The notes under the pieces were generated by a model. It had not been told where the DNA came from. It searched no databases and saw only the letters and a list, made by a program, of their open reading frames with translations. Made by a program: the position numbers and the translations under genes. Shown one piece after another: positions 1-9,485 of a stretch of DNA of 16,160 nucleotides (positions are counted from its first letter, which is position 1; each line of letters starts with the position of its first letter). The stretch spans positions 1 through 16,160 of the forward strand of contig NW_003112550.1 in the NCBI RefSeq assembly GCF_000003605.2, given 5' to 3'. Source of the DNA: Saccoglossus kowalevskii (lineage: Eukaryota > Hemichordata > Enteropneusta > Harrimaniidae).

Positions 1-145
1 ATCATGACACTTCCATGAGATACAGCCATGTGATATTTATCCATATATCATGACACTTCCATGAGATAAACCATGTGATATTTATCCATATATCATGACA
101 CTTCCATGAGATAAACCATGTGATATTTATCCATATATCATGACA
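1..145. repeat. 45-bp tandem repeat, about 3.2 copies, cut by the window edge
   Basis: Three units (1-46, 47-91, 92-136) and the start of a fourth (137-145) are almost identical. The first is 46 bp, because it reads ATACAGCC where the others read ATAAACC; the second and third are identical 45-mers. Each unit starts ATCATGACACTTCCATGAGA and has a short internal dyad, CATGTGATAT facing ATATCATG. Such near-identity points to recent expansion of a minisatellite. The array ends abruptly inside the fourth copy and probably continues to the left of the window. Confidence 0.93.
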
Positions 146-2043
146 AGTCATCTATGTATCGAGAAGGTCAACGCTGCAAACTTTGGGACTCGGTAATATT
201 TTCTATTTTCAAATATCAGCTAAATATTTTGCTATTAATTACTATACTTGTTCAATGCATTTTAAATGTATTGTCACTCGTGTAATAGGTTCTGTTTACT
301 GTGAAATACTTATGCAATATATATGTTAATGATTGCACTCGTCACTCGTCCATGATGACCTCTCAGGCGTTCAGAATGACGGAGGATTATAAACAATTAC
401 AATATTAATACGTGGTGACAGACAATTTTATTTTGATAAATGTGAATGTAATTGAAACCAAGTGTAGCCTGCCAGGTTTAGTCAAGACTCACTAGGAATA
501 ATTGTACATCCTACTAATAATAGAATATCTACACACTTCGTCAACAGTATGCAATATGCAAACTGATAAATGTGGATAAATATCTTAAATAAAGATCACT
601 ATTACAGTTTTTACTAAAAATGATCAACTCCGATGTAGATATTGGTTCCAATTTATTCATTTGGTTTTTTTGTGCATTGGTTTTCGTATATTATATTTTG
701 GTCGTCGAGATATGATATATTAAAATAATAGAAATCGACATATGATACACAAATATCAATAAATAGAATATGGAAATGAAATAAAATAAAAATTGGTATA
801 TGTACATCATTTATTGATCAGAGATAAATACAGTCTTGCGCACAATAATATTACACATGATAAACTAGGATTATTTTCCATTCAAAAATACCAAATTTAC
901 ATAATGGTAATCATTTTGTAGTCTAGATCCAAAATTGCGTATAACAACAAGACGTTATTATACGTGGGCATATACAATATCACATTTGAACGCCGTGGGG
1001 CAGAACGTATGGTGAGATGTGCGTCTCATTGCTTAAATATTCCTATTGCTATTCTGTTATGGCTAGTTTGAGCAAGGAGAACGTGATTAACATCTAAAAA
1101 ATATGGGTTACACTGCGTTGATGATCACTGTGTCATTGTGCAATAAGTAGACGTGCGTGACGCTAACGCTATTAAAATATTGTGTTACGCGTATTAAAAA
1201 CATATCTTACAAACACTTGAAAAAAACATATTTTGGATTGGGAACCAATACACACAATAGACATTCCACAGCTGTTCTACCAACACGTCAAAGCAGTTTA
1301 GTTTTCGTTGACCCTAATCACAATTTAACTGCAGACGGAGAAGGAGTATTATATTTTGACTCATTACTAATCACTTTTATGATCTTTTTTTTCAACTTAT
1401 TTATTAGTTTTTCGTATTTCACAAGAGATTGAATATATAATCAAGAGTAATCGGATTCGTCTGAAAACATTCAGTATTGTAACGTTGCAAACCAGACATA
1501 TGTTTTTGCAATAATACATGTAGTCAATAGAAATATAATCTGTATCCTGTGTCATTTACTCCCTCATTATATAGGCCATTGTACCTGGCTTGTTTATAGT
1601 GAAAACAAATACAGACCTCGAACAGACCAGACGTCGAAACGAATACCGATTATTTATTCAGACAACAGTAGCATTCGTATCAATGTCCGTAAAAAGTATA
1701 TCGATTCCCCCGAGAGAGTCTAGAACATCAAAGTATCAATGGTCATTTTACTGTATCGAGATGATTGTTTATGTGCGTGAAAAGCCGTGTGAATGTACTA
1801 TATTGACCTAGAAAGACAAATGAATACAGGGTGCCCAATAAATAGTCACAACTATTGAGCATATACTTATTTGTGTGATTTGTGAATAACAATTGTATGG
1901 AGTTATCGACTGTGAAAAGGGTTATTATGTACATGCGTTCCCCGTGGTGCAATCTGCTTTGGCGTTTGCATGTGAAATGAGAGTCGTGTCATCTGCTTTG
2001 TGTGTAGCTATAGAGTCAATATACACACAGTAATCAAATGTTT
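146..2043. other. AT-rich sequence without recognisable features
   Basis: I see no supportable gene, RNA or clear repeat here. The longest open frames (91 codons or fewer, for example 1157-1432 +) have low-complexity compositions rich in F, L, I, Y and N, as random AT-rich DNA gives, with no domain signature. Intron or intergenic DNA cannot be told apart. Confidence 0.6.
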
Positions 2044-2812
2044 GTTGAAAGAGAAACAGAAAGTTCGTTAAAAGGTTATTTGGCTGAAAGGTAAAAAGAT
2101 GTGTAGTTGAACGGTAAACAGGTAAACAGTGGAGTAGTTTAAAGATGAATATAGATGTTGCTCAAAGATGAACAGAATGGCTGAAAGGTGAACATAGAGT
2201 TAGTTGAAAGGTGATCACTTAGTATATAATAAGTGAACAGAAATGTAGTTGAATGGTACACAGAAAGGTGAATATATGAGGTTTTAAAAGTTGAACAGAG
2301 AAGTAGTTTTAAGGTGAATATAGAGTTAGTGGGAAGATAAATAGAGGTAATTAAACTGTTAAAAATATAGGAAAAGAGAACAGAGCAGTAGTTGAAAATT
2401 GAATACAGGTAGTTGACAGGTGAACAGAGTGGCTGTTGAAAAGTGAACAGAAAGAGGCAGTTGGAAGTTGAATAGAGGGTTCGTTGACAGGTGAACGGAT
2501 GCGTGGCTAAAATGTGAACAGAGAAGTGAGTGAACGGTGAACGGAAATGTAATTGAAAGGTAAACAGAGAGGTTGATGAAAAGTGAACAGAGAGGCAGTT
2601 GAAAAGTGAACAGAAGGTTAGTTGAACGGTGAACAGGAATATAGTCGAAAGTGAATGGAGAGGCAGTTGAAATGTTAATAAAGGTAGTTGAACGATGAAT
2701 AGAGGTAGTTGAAAGGTAGGTAATTCTGAGGTTGAGCGTTGAACTGATAGCTTGTTAAAAATGAACGGAGAGTTAGTAAAAATACTAGAAAAGTTTAACA
2801 GATAAGTTGATG
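2044..2812. repeat. Degenerate minisatellite with a period of about 23 bp
   Basis: Roughly 30 imperfect units follow one another, most of them 21-24 bp, around the consensus GTTGAAAGGTGAACAGAG plus GGTA. Clear runs are at about 2396-2480 and 2545-2720, with phrases such as GTTGAAAAGTGAACAGA, GTTGACAGGTGAACAGA and GTTGAACGGTGAACAG. Copies differ by substitutions and small indels, and a few are interrupted (for example near 2225 and 2355), so the array is old. The + strand is strongly purine-rich and poor in C for about 770 bp. Variable unit length and frequent stop codons argue against a repetitive protein. Boundaries are approximate. Confidence 0.88.
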
Positions 2813-2929
2813 AGTGGTTATACTTTTCGGCTTGTTTAATAATCTTTAAATATTTATTCAGACATAAGGCATGCAGTTTAATTTATATAAAATTTATGGT
2901 TATTATCTCGCAAACTGAAATCGAAGAAT

Positions 2930-3452
2930 AGCTGTACCACAGTCAGCTGGCGTACACACAGGGAGCCCAGGAACTATGATAAACTGTACGCACTCCCTAT
3001 GAGCGGGGGGGGGGGGGTATCGGCTGGTATCTAGTGTAAGAAATAGACAAGGGATGAAGGCTCCAGCCAGGTCATATTTTTAAACCCGAAAAAACAGACG
3101 AAAACAATGAAAAATAAAATCTATAAAAAATACCAGGTTGAAGAATATTAGTTGCTCCTTCAAATTTCGCCTAAGCCTTACCTACATTTTACCTATATCT
3201 GCAGAATAAATCAAGAAAACTACACAAATTGACTCCATTTAGGAATTCCTAACGGTTTGCCCGAACGCACGCCAACGGATCTTATTTCTGTGAAAGATTG
3301 ACATTTTGTCCTGATTTGTAGGAATCAGAAAAAAGCGTTTCACAACTTGTCTCTTATTTAGTTTTATGCTACATTCAAGATGGCGGCCCCCATATAGTGA
3401 ATATCGCATTTATTTTATTATCATTTGTGCGCCAGCTGACTGTGAGCTGTAC
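2930..3452. mobile_element. 507-bp MITE-like DNA transposon with 8-bp target duplication
   Basis: The left end CACAGTCAGCTGGCG (2938-2952) is the exact reverse complement of the right end CGCCAGCTGACTGTG (3430-3444). The element is bordered by the direct repeat AGCTGTAC at 2930-2937 and 3445-3452. The direct match runs three bases further (CAC), on the left into the element, so an 11-bp reading is possible. Terminal inverted repeats with an 8-bp duplication are the signature of hAT-type and P-type elements; this is family knowledge, and no transposase is present to decide. The interior (2953-3429) has no meaningful ORF, so the copy is non-autonomous. It carries a G13 tract (3005-3017) and the motif AAGATGGCGGC (3377-3387). 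Confidence 0.8.
3005..3017 (+). repeat. G13 homopolymer
   Basis: Thirteen consecutive G lie inside the MITE-like element, in otherwise AT-rich DNA. The exact length is prone to sequencing and slippage error. Confidence 0.9.
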
Positions 3453-3455
3453 CAC

Positions 3456-5427
3456 TAACAGATAACATTTACGTATAAAACAATTCGATGAAACAACGTC
3501 AAATACCAATATATGCATATACACTCACGTTAGCATAGGTCAGTATTTCAACATTGAATAGTATTGTTGTGTTCTGCGACAACATGATTGATTGATGATA
3601 TATCGCATGCATTATCAAAGAAAAAATAATTAAACGAAATTCATAATTCTACCAATATCCTATGTGCCATGGAATGTTGCAATGACTAATTAAAACTGTT
3701 AATGATCTGTGGCCAATCACAGTACATAACTGTACGACAGACATGTGATATATATATTGTGACCTAAATACTAAAACAATCTAATATTATACCATATATG
3801 TTCAAGTAGATCTATTTATGTTTCACTATTTACGGTGTACGTATACTGGAATGCGTCGACTACCTATAGATGCAGGTGTACGCGTGTTTAATTATATTTT
3901 TATACAAATAAGAACATTGTCATTATTTTTTTTTCGGGTGACAATACAATTAGCTGCCACATTTTCACACTTTATTGCTGTTATATTTTTCTACAAATGA
4001 CGTCACAGATTGTTGACCCGGTACTACTTTCCTTACACTACTATCACAGCGTAGCAAAACCAGCGAGAACAGACAAACCTTTTTGCTTCAATTGCCATTG
4101 TCAATTGAAATGCCTGTAAAGATATATTGACTGATTTATACCTAAATAGAATGATATTTTGATTGTATTAATGCTCACTAGAAACATGTTGACAGAAATC
4201 AGTCAATTCATGTTCAAAATTAAAGCTGGCATGTCATAATTGTATACGCTGATGTAGTGTTTCTTTGGAGACGGAATTACCCAAATATTAACAAATATTG
4301 TAAACTCTGAGTGTGAGATATATATACCATTTTTCATCAGAATGCGTCGTTCCAATAAGATCAACTCAATAAATTTTAGTAACAATTAATACAATGTTAA
4401 AATACAGCAGAAACAACTCGATAATACTATGTCTAGTTGTTTATAGATTGTGGCTTTTACTAATACTGCGACAAATGTTACCTTGTCATCTCATTTAGAA
4501 CTTCACGCCAAGACCTCATAACCATCAAACCTCAAATGAGCATTAACGACAATCATCCTGTCAATAACCCTGGTAACTGAACGTGTGATTACAATTACAA
4601 GCGAAAATGTACAACTTAATGAGATAAAAGTAGTAGTTACTCTGAAACAGTAGATTGCGTTAACCTTTTATTTTAACTGTACACAGTTAAGTAACATTAG
4701 CAGATGTCAGTGCTGTTAAGACAATTGATGACTCTGAGGTTACTATGGTGATTGCGAGTGATATTAGACGGCAATTCATTGTCAATGGTTTCAATTGTTT
4801 GAGTAAATACAAGAAAAAATCACTTTTTATTCTCGAACTGTGTGCAAATATACACTGTAATTTACTTGTCTTTCATTTGAATTATATAATTCTCTTATTT
4901 TTTATTAATGTGATTTCTAGACAGCATCGTCATCTACGAGCTCATTTGCATATATAACACATTACTAATCGGAATAAATTAGTTGGACATTTACATCAGT
5001 GTTCATGGATAACTAAGTTTTATTGGCCGTGCATGCAGTACTTTTGGACAGTCATTCGAACATGTTAATACCATTATTCATTACATTCGTGCGTTGTTTT
5101 GATTATTTCTTCTTTTCAAATGATGATTATTCATAATCACACAAATCGTCTACCAATATCGACCCCAAACACAACTTTCTATAAAGGTATTATCGTCATA
5201 ATCATCGAAAAGCACGTAAAACATCACGCTCTACACTGTGACTATGTTTAAAGAATTTTGTATCGATATAAAAATGAAAGACATTTAAAAAGATATTACA
5301 CAAGTACGGTTAAATATACAAAAAGAAGTCTAACATTGTACCGATTGAAAAAATTAGAATTACGCTTCTAGGAAAAATAATAACCTTGAGAAAAGCATTT
5401 TCCTTAATTAACAGTATCACTCGAGTT
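3456..5427. other. AT-rich sequence with only small palindromes and motifs
   Basis: No gene is supportable; the frames at 3818-4000 (+), 4203-4385 (-) and 4745-4957 (+) are short and low in complexity. Minor items are a CTGTG/CACAG hairpin around GCCAAT at 3707-3722, a palindrome TTAACTGT-AC-ACAGTTAA at 4673-4690, and a full CRE-type octamer at 3998-4005. Confidence 0.55.
3998..4005. promoter_or_regulatory. CRE-like octamer TGACGTCA
   Basis: This is a perfect palindromic cAMP-response element, the consensus site of CREB/ATF bZIP factors. The match is exact, but no promoter or exon is visible nearby, so function is not shown. Confidence 0.2.
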
Positions 5428-5512
5428 GGGTGTAGTGCAAACGCCGCCGGAAAATCGCCCCGGACAAATGCCCCAGGGAGGCATTTGTCCGGGAGCGTTT
5501 GTCCTGACACCC
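5428..5512. repeat. GC-rich foldback with a perfect 14-bp stem
   Basis: CCCGGACAAATGCC (5459-5472) pairs perfectly with GGCATTTGTCCGGG (5480-5493) around a 7-nt loop. Further out, CAAACGC (5438-5444) faces GCGTTTG (5495-5501), and GGGTGT (5428-5433) faces ACACCC (5507-5512), giving an interrupted palindrome of about 85 bp. It is a sharp GC-rich island in AT-rich DNA. The form fits a small foldback or MITE-type repeat; no target duplication was found. The minus-strand frame at 5310-5510 is a by-product of this sequence. Confidence 0.8.
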
Positions 5513-7056
5513 ATTCTAGTTATCAGTGATTGCTTGGTTGTTGCAGAATAGTTGAGTTAGAACATGTTGTTACAACCAAGTCAAAGTAAACAACAATAAG
5601 GCCATTGTGACAATATCTAATTACAACCACATCAATTTTATATTGTTAACTGCGTTTCGTGAAACGATCACTTACGTAACAGTGCAACAACTCAAGTATT
5701 TGGACATAGCCATTACACGCCGATTAACATGAAAAACGATTGCAGAAAGCAGTTCAGACAAAAGGGATGCTTTATGGGGGGATATCTTACGCATCATAAA
5801 ATTCATTTACCGAGCCATATATGTGTATTTTTTAGTATAATAACATGGTAAGACGAGGGCGTTAGCGCGCTTCTAAATTATGTTGTGGTCTATAAAATAT
5901 ATGTATGAGATTGAATTGTCTGTGGGGGTTATAGTGTGCAGACTATCAAACATATAATCGACTACAAATCCAATGTTGGATGTAGGCTAATTCATTGTTG
6001 CTATAATGATAAGCCATCAATATATAATATGTCTTAATTCAGAACGCTGCAATCTACTTTGATTGTTTTTTTTGTTGACTCCACGAATGGAGCATAGTAT
6101 ACCTCGCTTTAAAGCACTGAAACATTTACGTTTATTCTGACACAGGAACGAGTCGTTACGTAATATATACTTAATGTGGAAGTTGGTTTATATCATTTTA
6201 TTTGAATTGCGACTTCACATCTCATCGAACGCTTGTACTTACATATGTTGCGTGTGTTACAATATATACCATGGCAAACGATAGTGTATTGCTTAATAGT
6301 CAGTACATAGCTAAATGTATATCATATCTCGAATGTTTGACGTCATTTATACGTCACTATATGCGTACTATCCACAGTTAGCGCAATCTACCGCACGCGC
6401 TGAGGCGTTGATGACGAGAAACACAATTGGGTCACGTGCGCGTTACAACATACACGTATATATATGTTGTTAATTTCATAGAATTCTTTGTTAAAGACAT
6501 GGGCATCAAAATTCTTAAGTATGCATATGAACCAGCAAGATAACACGACGTTGTAGCATAGTTTTGCCCCGTAATTTTCTTTTACATTGTTAAATCGATT
6601 ATCACTCAATCATGATCATACTGCACACAATGGTGAATTATCGTTAGTCATACCATGACAAGTACTAAGGTTTTTCCTCTTCTTAGTATTCACAATATCG
6701 TTATAAATATGTTCAATAATAGATGAGTAGGGTGACTGTCAGGTCAATGCTCTCAAATTGAGGACATCTTCCTCATTAATCCAATGTTCGTGAACGAAGC
6801 ATATACATCTTACAGAGATGACATCATCCCATATTGAATAGCACAATGGTAATTTGTTAACTAGGGCCCGTGATCTGTCATTTCTATGAGACATGATTCT
6901 AAATCCCTCATTGATTCTCAAATGTCGTGGAATACTGACAAACGTCTTTGTTATTAAATTATGGGCTTTCACTACTTTAGCAATGAGATAGATCGCGCAC
7001 AATAGAACTATAATAACTTCGCCACTTTACTCACCAAATAATTTATTACTAAGATT
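5513..7056. other. AT-rich sequence without a supportable gene
   Basis: No gene, RNA or substantial repeat was recognised. The minus-strand frames at 6388-6609 and 6739-7002 (73 and 87 codons) have no recognisable domain and no codon or composition change relative to their surroundings. A CRE-type octamer lies at 6338-6345, with a half site TACGTCA just downstream, and an E-box CACGTG lies at 6433-6438. Confidence 0.55.
6338..6356. promoter_or_regulatory. CRE-like octamer plus half site
   Basis: TGACGTCA (6338-6345) is followed by TACGTCA (6350-6356). These match CREB/ATF-type sites by consensus only. No transcription unit is visible next to them. Confidence 0.18.
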
Positions 7057-7101
7057 AATTCATTCATGAACTCATTCATCATTTATTCATTCATTCATTC
7101 A
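7057..7101. repeat. Imperfect ATTC microsatellite
   Basis: An interrupted tetranucleotide repeat of ATTC/TTCA with four uninterrupted units near 7086-7101. It also produces the S/F/I-rich frame starting at 7066, which is not a gene. Confidence 0.8.
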
Positions 7102-7406
7102 TCCAGTCAGTCGTTTTTTCCAATAGCTAACAAGTACTGTAGATTACTATTTTGCGTTTATCAAATCACCCTAATTTATTTTCTTCTGCTGTATGATTTT
7201 ATTTTATTTATTATAGATATTAATAAAATATGGAAGTTGTTAATTACAAACATATAAACATGGAACTCACAAGAATCGAACTCCCTACTATGTCAAAAAC
7301 CCTGGCCAATTTAATTAGTCGCGCATGATACTGCGCCGATGTTGTCGCTTAGATTATTCAATTGTGACAGTTTTACTGTGTTGTTGTTTGGGAAACGGAA
7401 AACACA

Positions 7407-7711
7407 AATCAGATTATCATCCATATTAACTGATAACAAATACTGATAACTGAGAACGGGTTATTATCCGTATTAATTTATAACTTCACTTCCCGATAAG
7501 TGTTAACTACAATCAGATTATTGTTCATATTATCTGACAACAGTACTGATAACTGAAATCAAGTTTGTATTCACAGTATGTTAATAATAATTACTGATAA
7601 CCGAAATCCATATTTAATTTATAATAATTGCTGATAACAATTACTGATAAGTTAAATTAGGATATTTGTCAGATTATTCGATAACAATTCCTAATAACTG
7701 ATTATTATAGA
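7407..7711. repeat. Degenerate tandem repeat of about 104 bp, GATAA-rich
   Basis: The phrase AATCAGATTAT...CATATTA..CTGA.AACA..TACTGATAACTGA appears at 7407 and again at 7511, 104 bp later. A decayed third copy begins near 7669 (TCAGATTATTCGATAACA). Between them the shorter phrase TTACTGATAA recurs at 7591 and 7641. Divergence is high, so copy number and boundaries are approximate. GATAA, the core of GATA-factor sites, occurs many times as a result of the repeat. Confidence 0.7.
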
Positions 7712-8117
7712 CATTAACATTCACTCTCTTAAATGTACAAAGTATAGGTTTGAAGTGGGTATATATACAGTAATATAAGCCCCGTGGTTAAATTTATTAC
7801 TCCATTAATCTTTGTCATCTGAAAGTGACATTTTTTCTTTGACGTGTCGTGCAACTAATTGAATTACATTGTATGCCACTTTTCAAAGTACACTAACTCA
7901 ATCAATGATAACAAGTTGTCAATCTGACTATTATATGTTCATTTGTTATAACCCCTTTTATGCTTGGTGCGCAGTGTCAAGTTTATCGATGTATTTCCTA
8001 CTCTCCCTATAAGTATACCTATAATATTAGACCGTAGCGATATAAATTACAGCGTGCCGTAATTTTGTGGTATTTTACGGCATTCCCATCATGTATCCTT
8101 TGAAAGAAAAGATGTAT
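7712..8117. other. AT-rich sequence without features
   Basis: I see no supportable gene, repeat or RNA in this stretch. Confidence 0.55.
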
Positions 8118-8160
8118 ATAAGGTTATATGTATATATATATGTATATGTATATATGTATA
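8118..8160. repeat. TA/TG-rich simple repeat
   Basis: An imperfect run of TATA and TGTA dinucleotides (around 8129-8160) abuts the left end of the inverted-repeat element that follows. Confidence 0.8.
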
Positions 8161-8290
8161 AGGTTATTACGAGGATAACTCACAGTATGCACTCAGACAA
8201 TACGCCGTCGCATCGACCTTCTATGCGCGTCGGTCAATACTCCCGCTGTACTTTCTTCATGCATACTTTGAGGTATCCCCGTAATAACCT
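8161..8290. mobile_element. 130-bp MITE-like element with 31-bp terminal inverted repeats
   Basis: The left arm 8161-8191 (starting AGGTTATTACGAGGAT) and the right arm 8260-8290 (ending ATCCCCGTAATAACCT) are inverted repeats matching at 28 of 31 positions. The interior 8192-8259 is richer in GC and CpG than its surroundings. A TA dinucleotide stands just outside the left arm (8159-8160) and two bases beyond the right arm (8293-8294), which could be the TA duplication of Tc1/mariner-type elements, but TA is common here. No coding capacity. The frame 8067-8348 (+) simply reads across it. Confidence 0.72.
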
Positions 8291-8294
8291 CATA

Positions 8295-9016
8295 ATATCA
8301 ATATTCATCAAATATACAAGCATTCACTATGACGTAATATACATTTAAGAGTGGAATATGATTATCATCTTGTATGAAAACACAGAAATAACACCTAATT
8401 ATGAAATATAAGACACAGAATGGGTTGGTCTCTGTATCGAACTGTTTATGAAGTGTGTGTCATTATATAAATGAACAACTGGTAGCTACGTAACTGTTTC
8501 CTGAATAAACTATCACGTAGGGTTTAGTTGACATGCTGTGTTATATAGCTACGGGCGATATTTAATACAAATCTAAGTAACAAGTCAATACATTAATGTA
8601 ATGGAGTTGTGTGCAATGGAAATATTTCATTTTAATATGACGTTGCTTCGTTACCAGTTGTTTTTGAAATCATATGCGATGTTGTTTTTTGTGTGTATAG
8701 GCGAATTCAATGTGAATGGCTCTAAGCGATTATATAGGTGAGTGGTTTGACATATCCGAGTGGGTGAGATAGGAACGTAAAATGTAGTTGTTGTATCTTC
8801 AAGTCGTTCACCAGTTGTTAATTGTTCAAGAAACAGCCAGCCACTGCAGACAGCAACCACTTGTTGGCGTCGTGTGTAATTGTGAAGAAATAATTTTCTT
8901 ATGCCTCGCTTTTGAGCTTAAAATACCAGAAAGTTAATATTTTTTCATTATGCGTTACTCCCGTAGCAACAAATATTATTTTTTCCGATTTTGTTGACAG
9001 AAAGATTTAACCTTTC
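8295..9016. other. AT-rich sequence without a supportable gene
   Basis: The only sizeable frame (8651-8860, minus, 69 codons) shows no domain. I see no repeat or RNA gene. Confidence 0.5.
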
Positions 9017-9328
9017 AGCGTGATATTGATATAATTTAAAAGTAAAGAGACTTTTTTTTCGAACTTTGTGCACGGGGCCCGGTTTTAGTTATAAACCGGT
9101 GTAAGCTTCACGTTCATGTCCTACCATGGCAACAGCCGAAAACATGTTGTTTGTTTTTTGATCGGAGAGGATCGCCAACCACCCTACCGGCTTGTTATTA
9201 TTTTATGTCTGTTGTGGACTAAAATGATAAACAAATACGAAACAGAACAGTCTCATGTTGTGCACAGTATTGGATTTGTGTCTGACACCCGCGGCGGGTC
9301 ATTGTTTGGCATTTTAGCGTGATATTGA
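9017..9328. repeat. 13-bp direct repeats bordering copy 1
   Basis: AGCGTGATATTGA occurs at 9017-9029 and exactly again at 9316-9328, just outside the 285-bp block. It may be a target-site duplication, but the right flank of copy 2 (10683 onward) also shares GTGATATT and CGTTTG with it, so it may be part of the repeat itself. Confidence 0.5.
9031..9315 (+). repeat. Direct repeat copy 1 (285 bp) of a near-identical pair
   Basis: This block matches 10397-10682 almost base for base. I count three substitutions (near 9146, 9178 and 9237) and one single-base indel in the GC-rich stretch near 9293. It starts ATAATTTAAAAGTAAAGAGA and ends GTTTGGCATTTT. Inside are a 7-bp hairpin (CCGGTTT 9079-9085, AAACCGG 9093-9099), the motif CCATGGCAACAGCC at 9124-9137 and a short GC-rich dyad near 9286-9300. 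It is flanked by a 13-bp direct repeat AGCGTGATATTGA (9017-9029 and 9316-9328) that could be a target duplication. The frame at 9116-9322 is interrupted differently in the other copy and is not taken as a gene. Confidence 0.92.
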
Positions 9329-9420
9329 CGTTTGGAGCCCACAGCTGAACAAAAGTGTGCTATATCTATTTAACTAAGTTATACACAAAATTGTTAACGA
9401 ACCGCTCCTTAAAATCACTT

Positions 9421-9451
9421 GTGTGTGTGTGTGTGTGTATGTATGTGTGTG
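9421..9451. repeat. (GT)n microsatellite
   Basis: Nine uninterrupted GT units, then ATGTATGTGTGTG, just upstream of the tandem units that start at 9486. Confidence 0.92.
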
Positions 9452-9485
9452 CAATTTCCAGTGTTTTCAGGTATTAATTCTTAGG

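Noticed and set aside
2044-2812. CRISPR array or repetitive protein gene
   Set aside because: Units are contiguous without spacers, of varying length, and carry stop codons; this is a minisatellite.
5310-5510. Minus-strand frame through the GC-rich foldback
   Set aside because: Its non-random look comes from the palindrome sequence, and the rest is low-complexity.
6739-7002. 87-codon minus-strand frame as a gene
   Set aside because: No recognisable family, no codon or GC shift, no supporting context; kept out of the annotation.
7259-7330. tRNA or tRNA-derived SINE on the minus strand, from a B-box match (GTTCGATTC, 7281-7273)
   Set aside because: The bases around the motif do not form a T-arm stem, no A box lies at the right distance upstream, and no acceptor stem can be drawn.
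9286-9330. Helitron 3' end, from the GC-rich dyad near the repeat end
   Set aside because: No CTRR terminus at the proper distance and no matching TC start were found.
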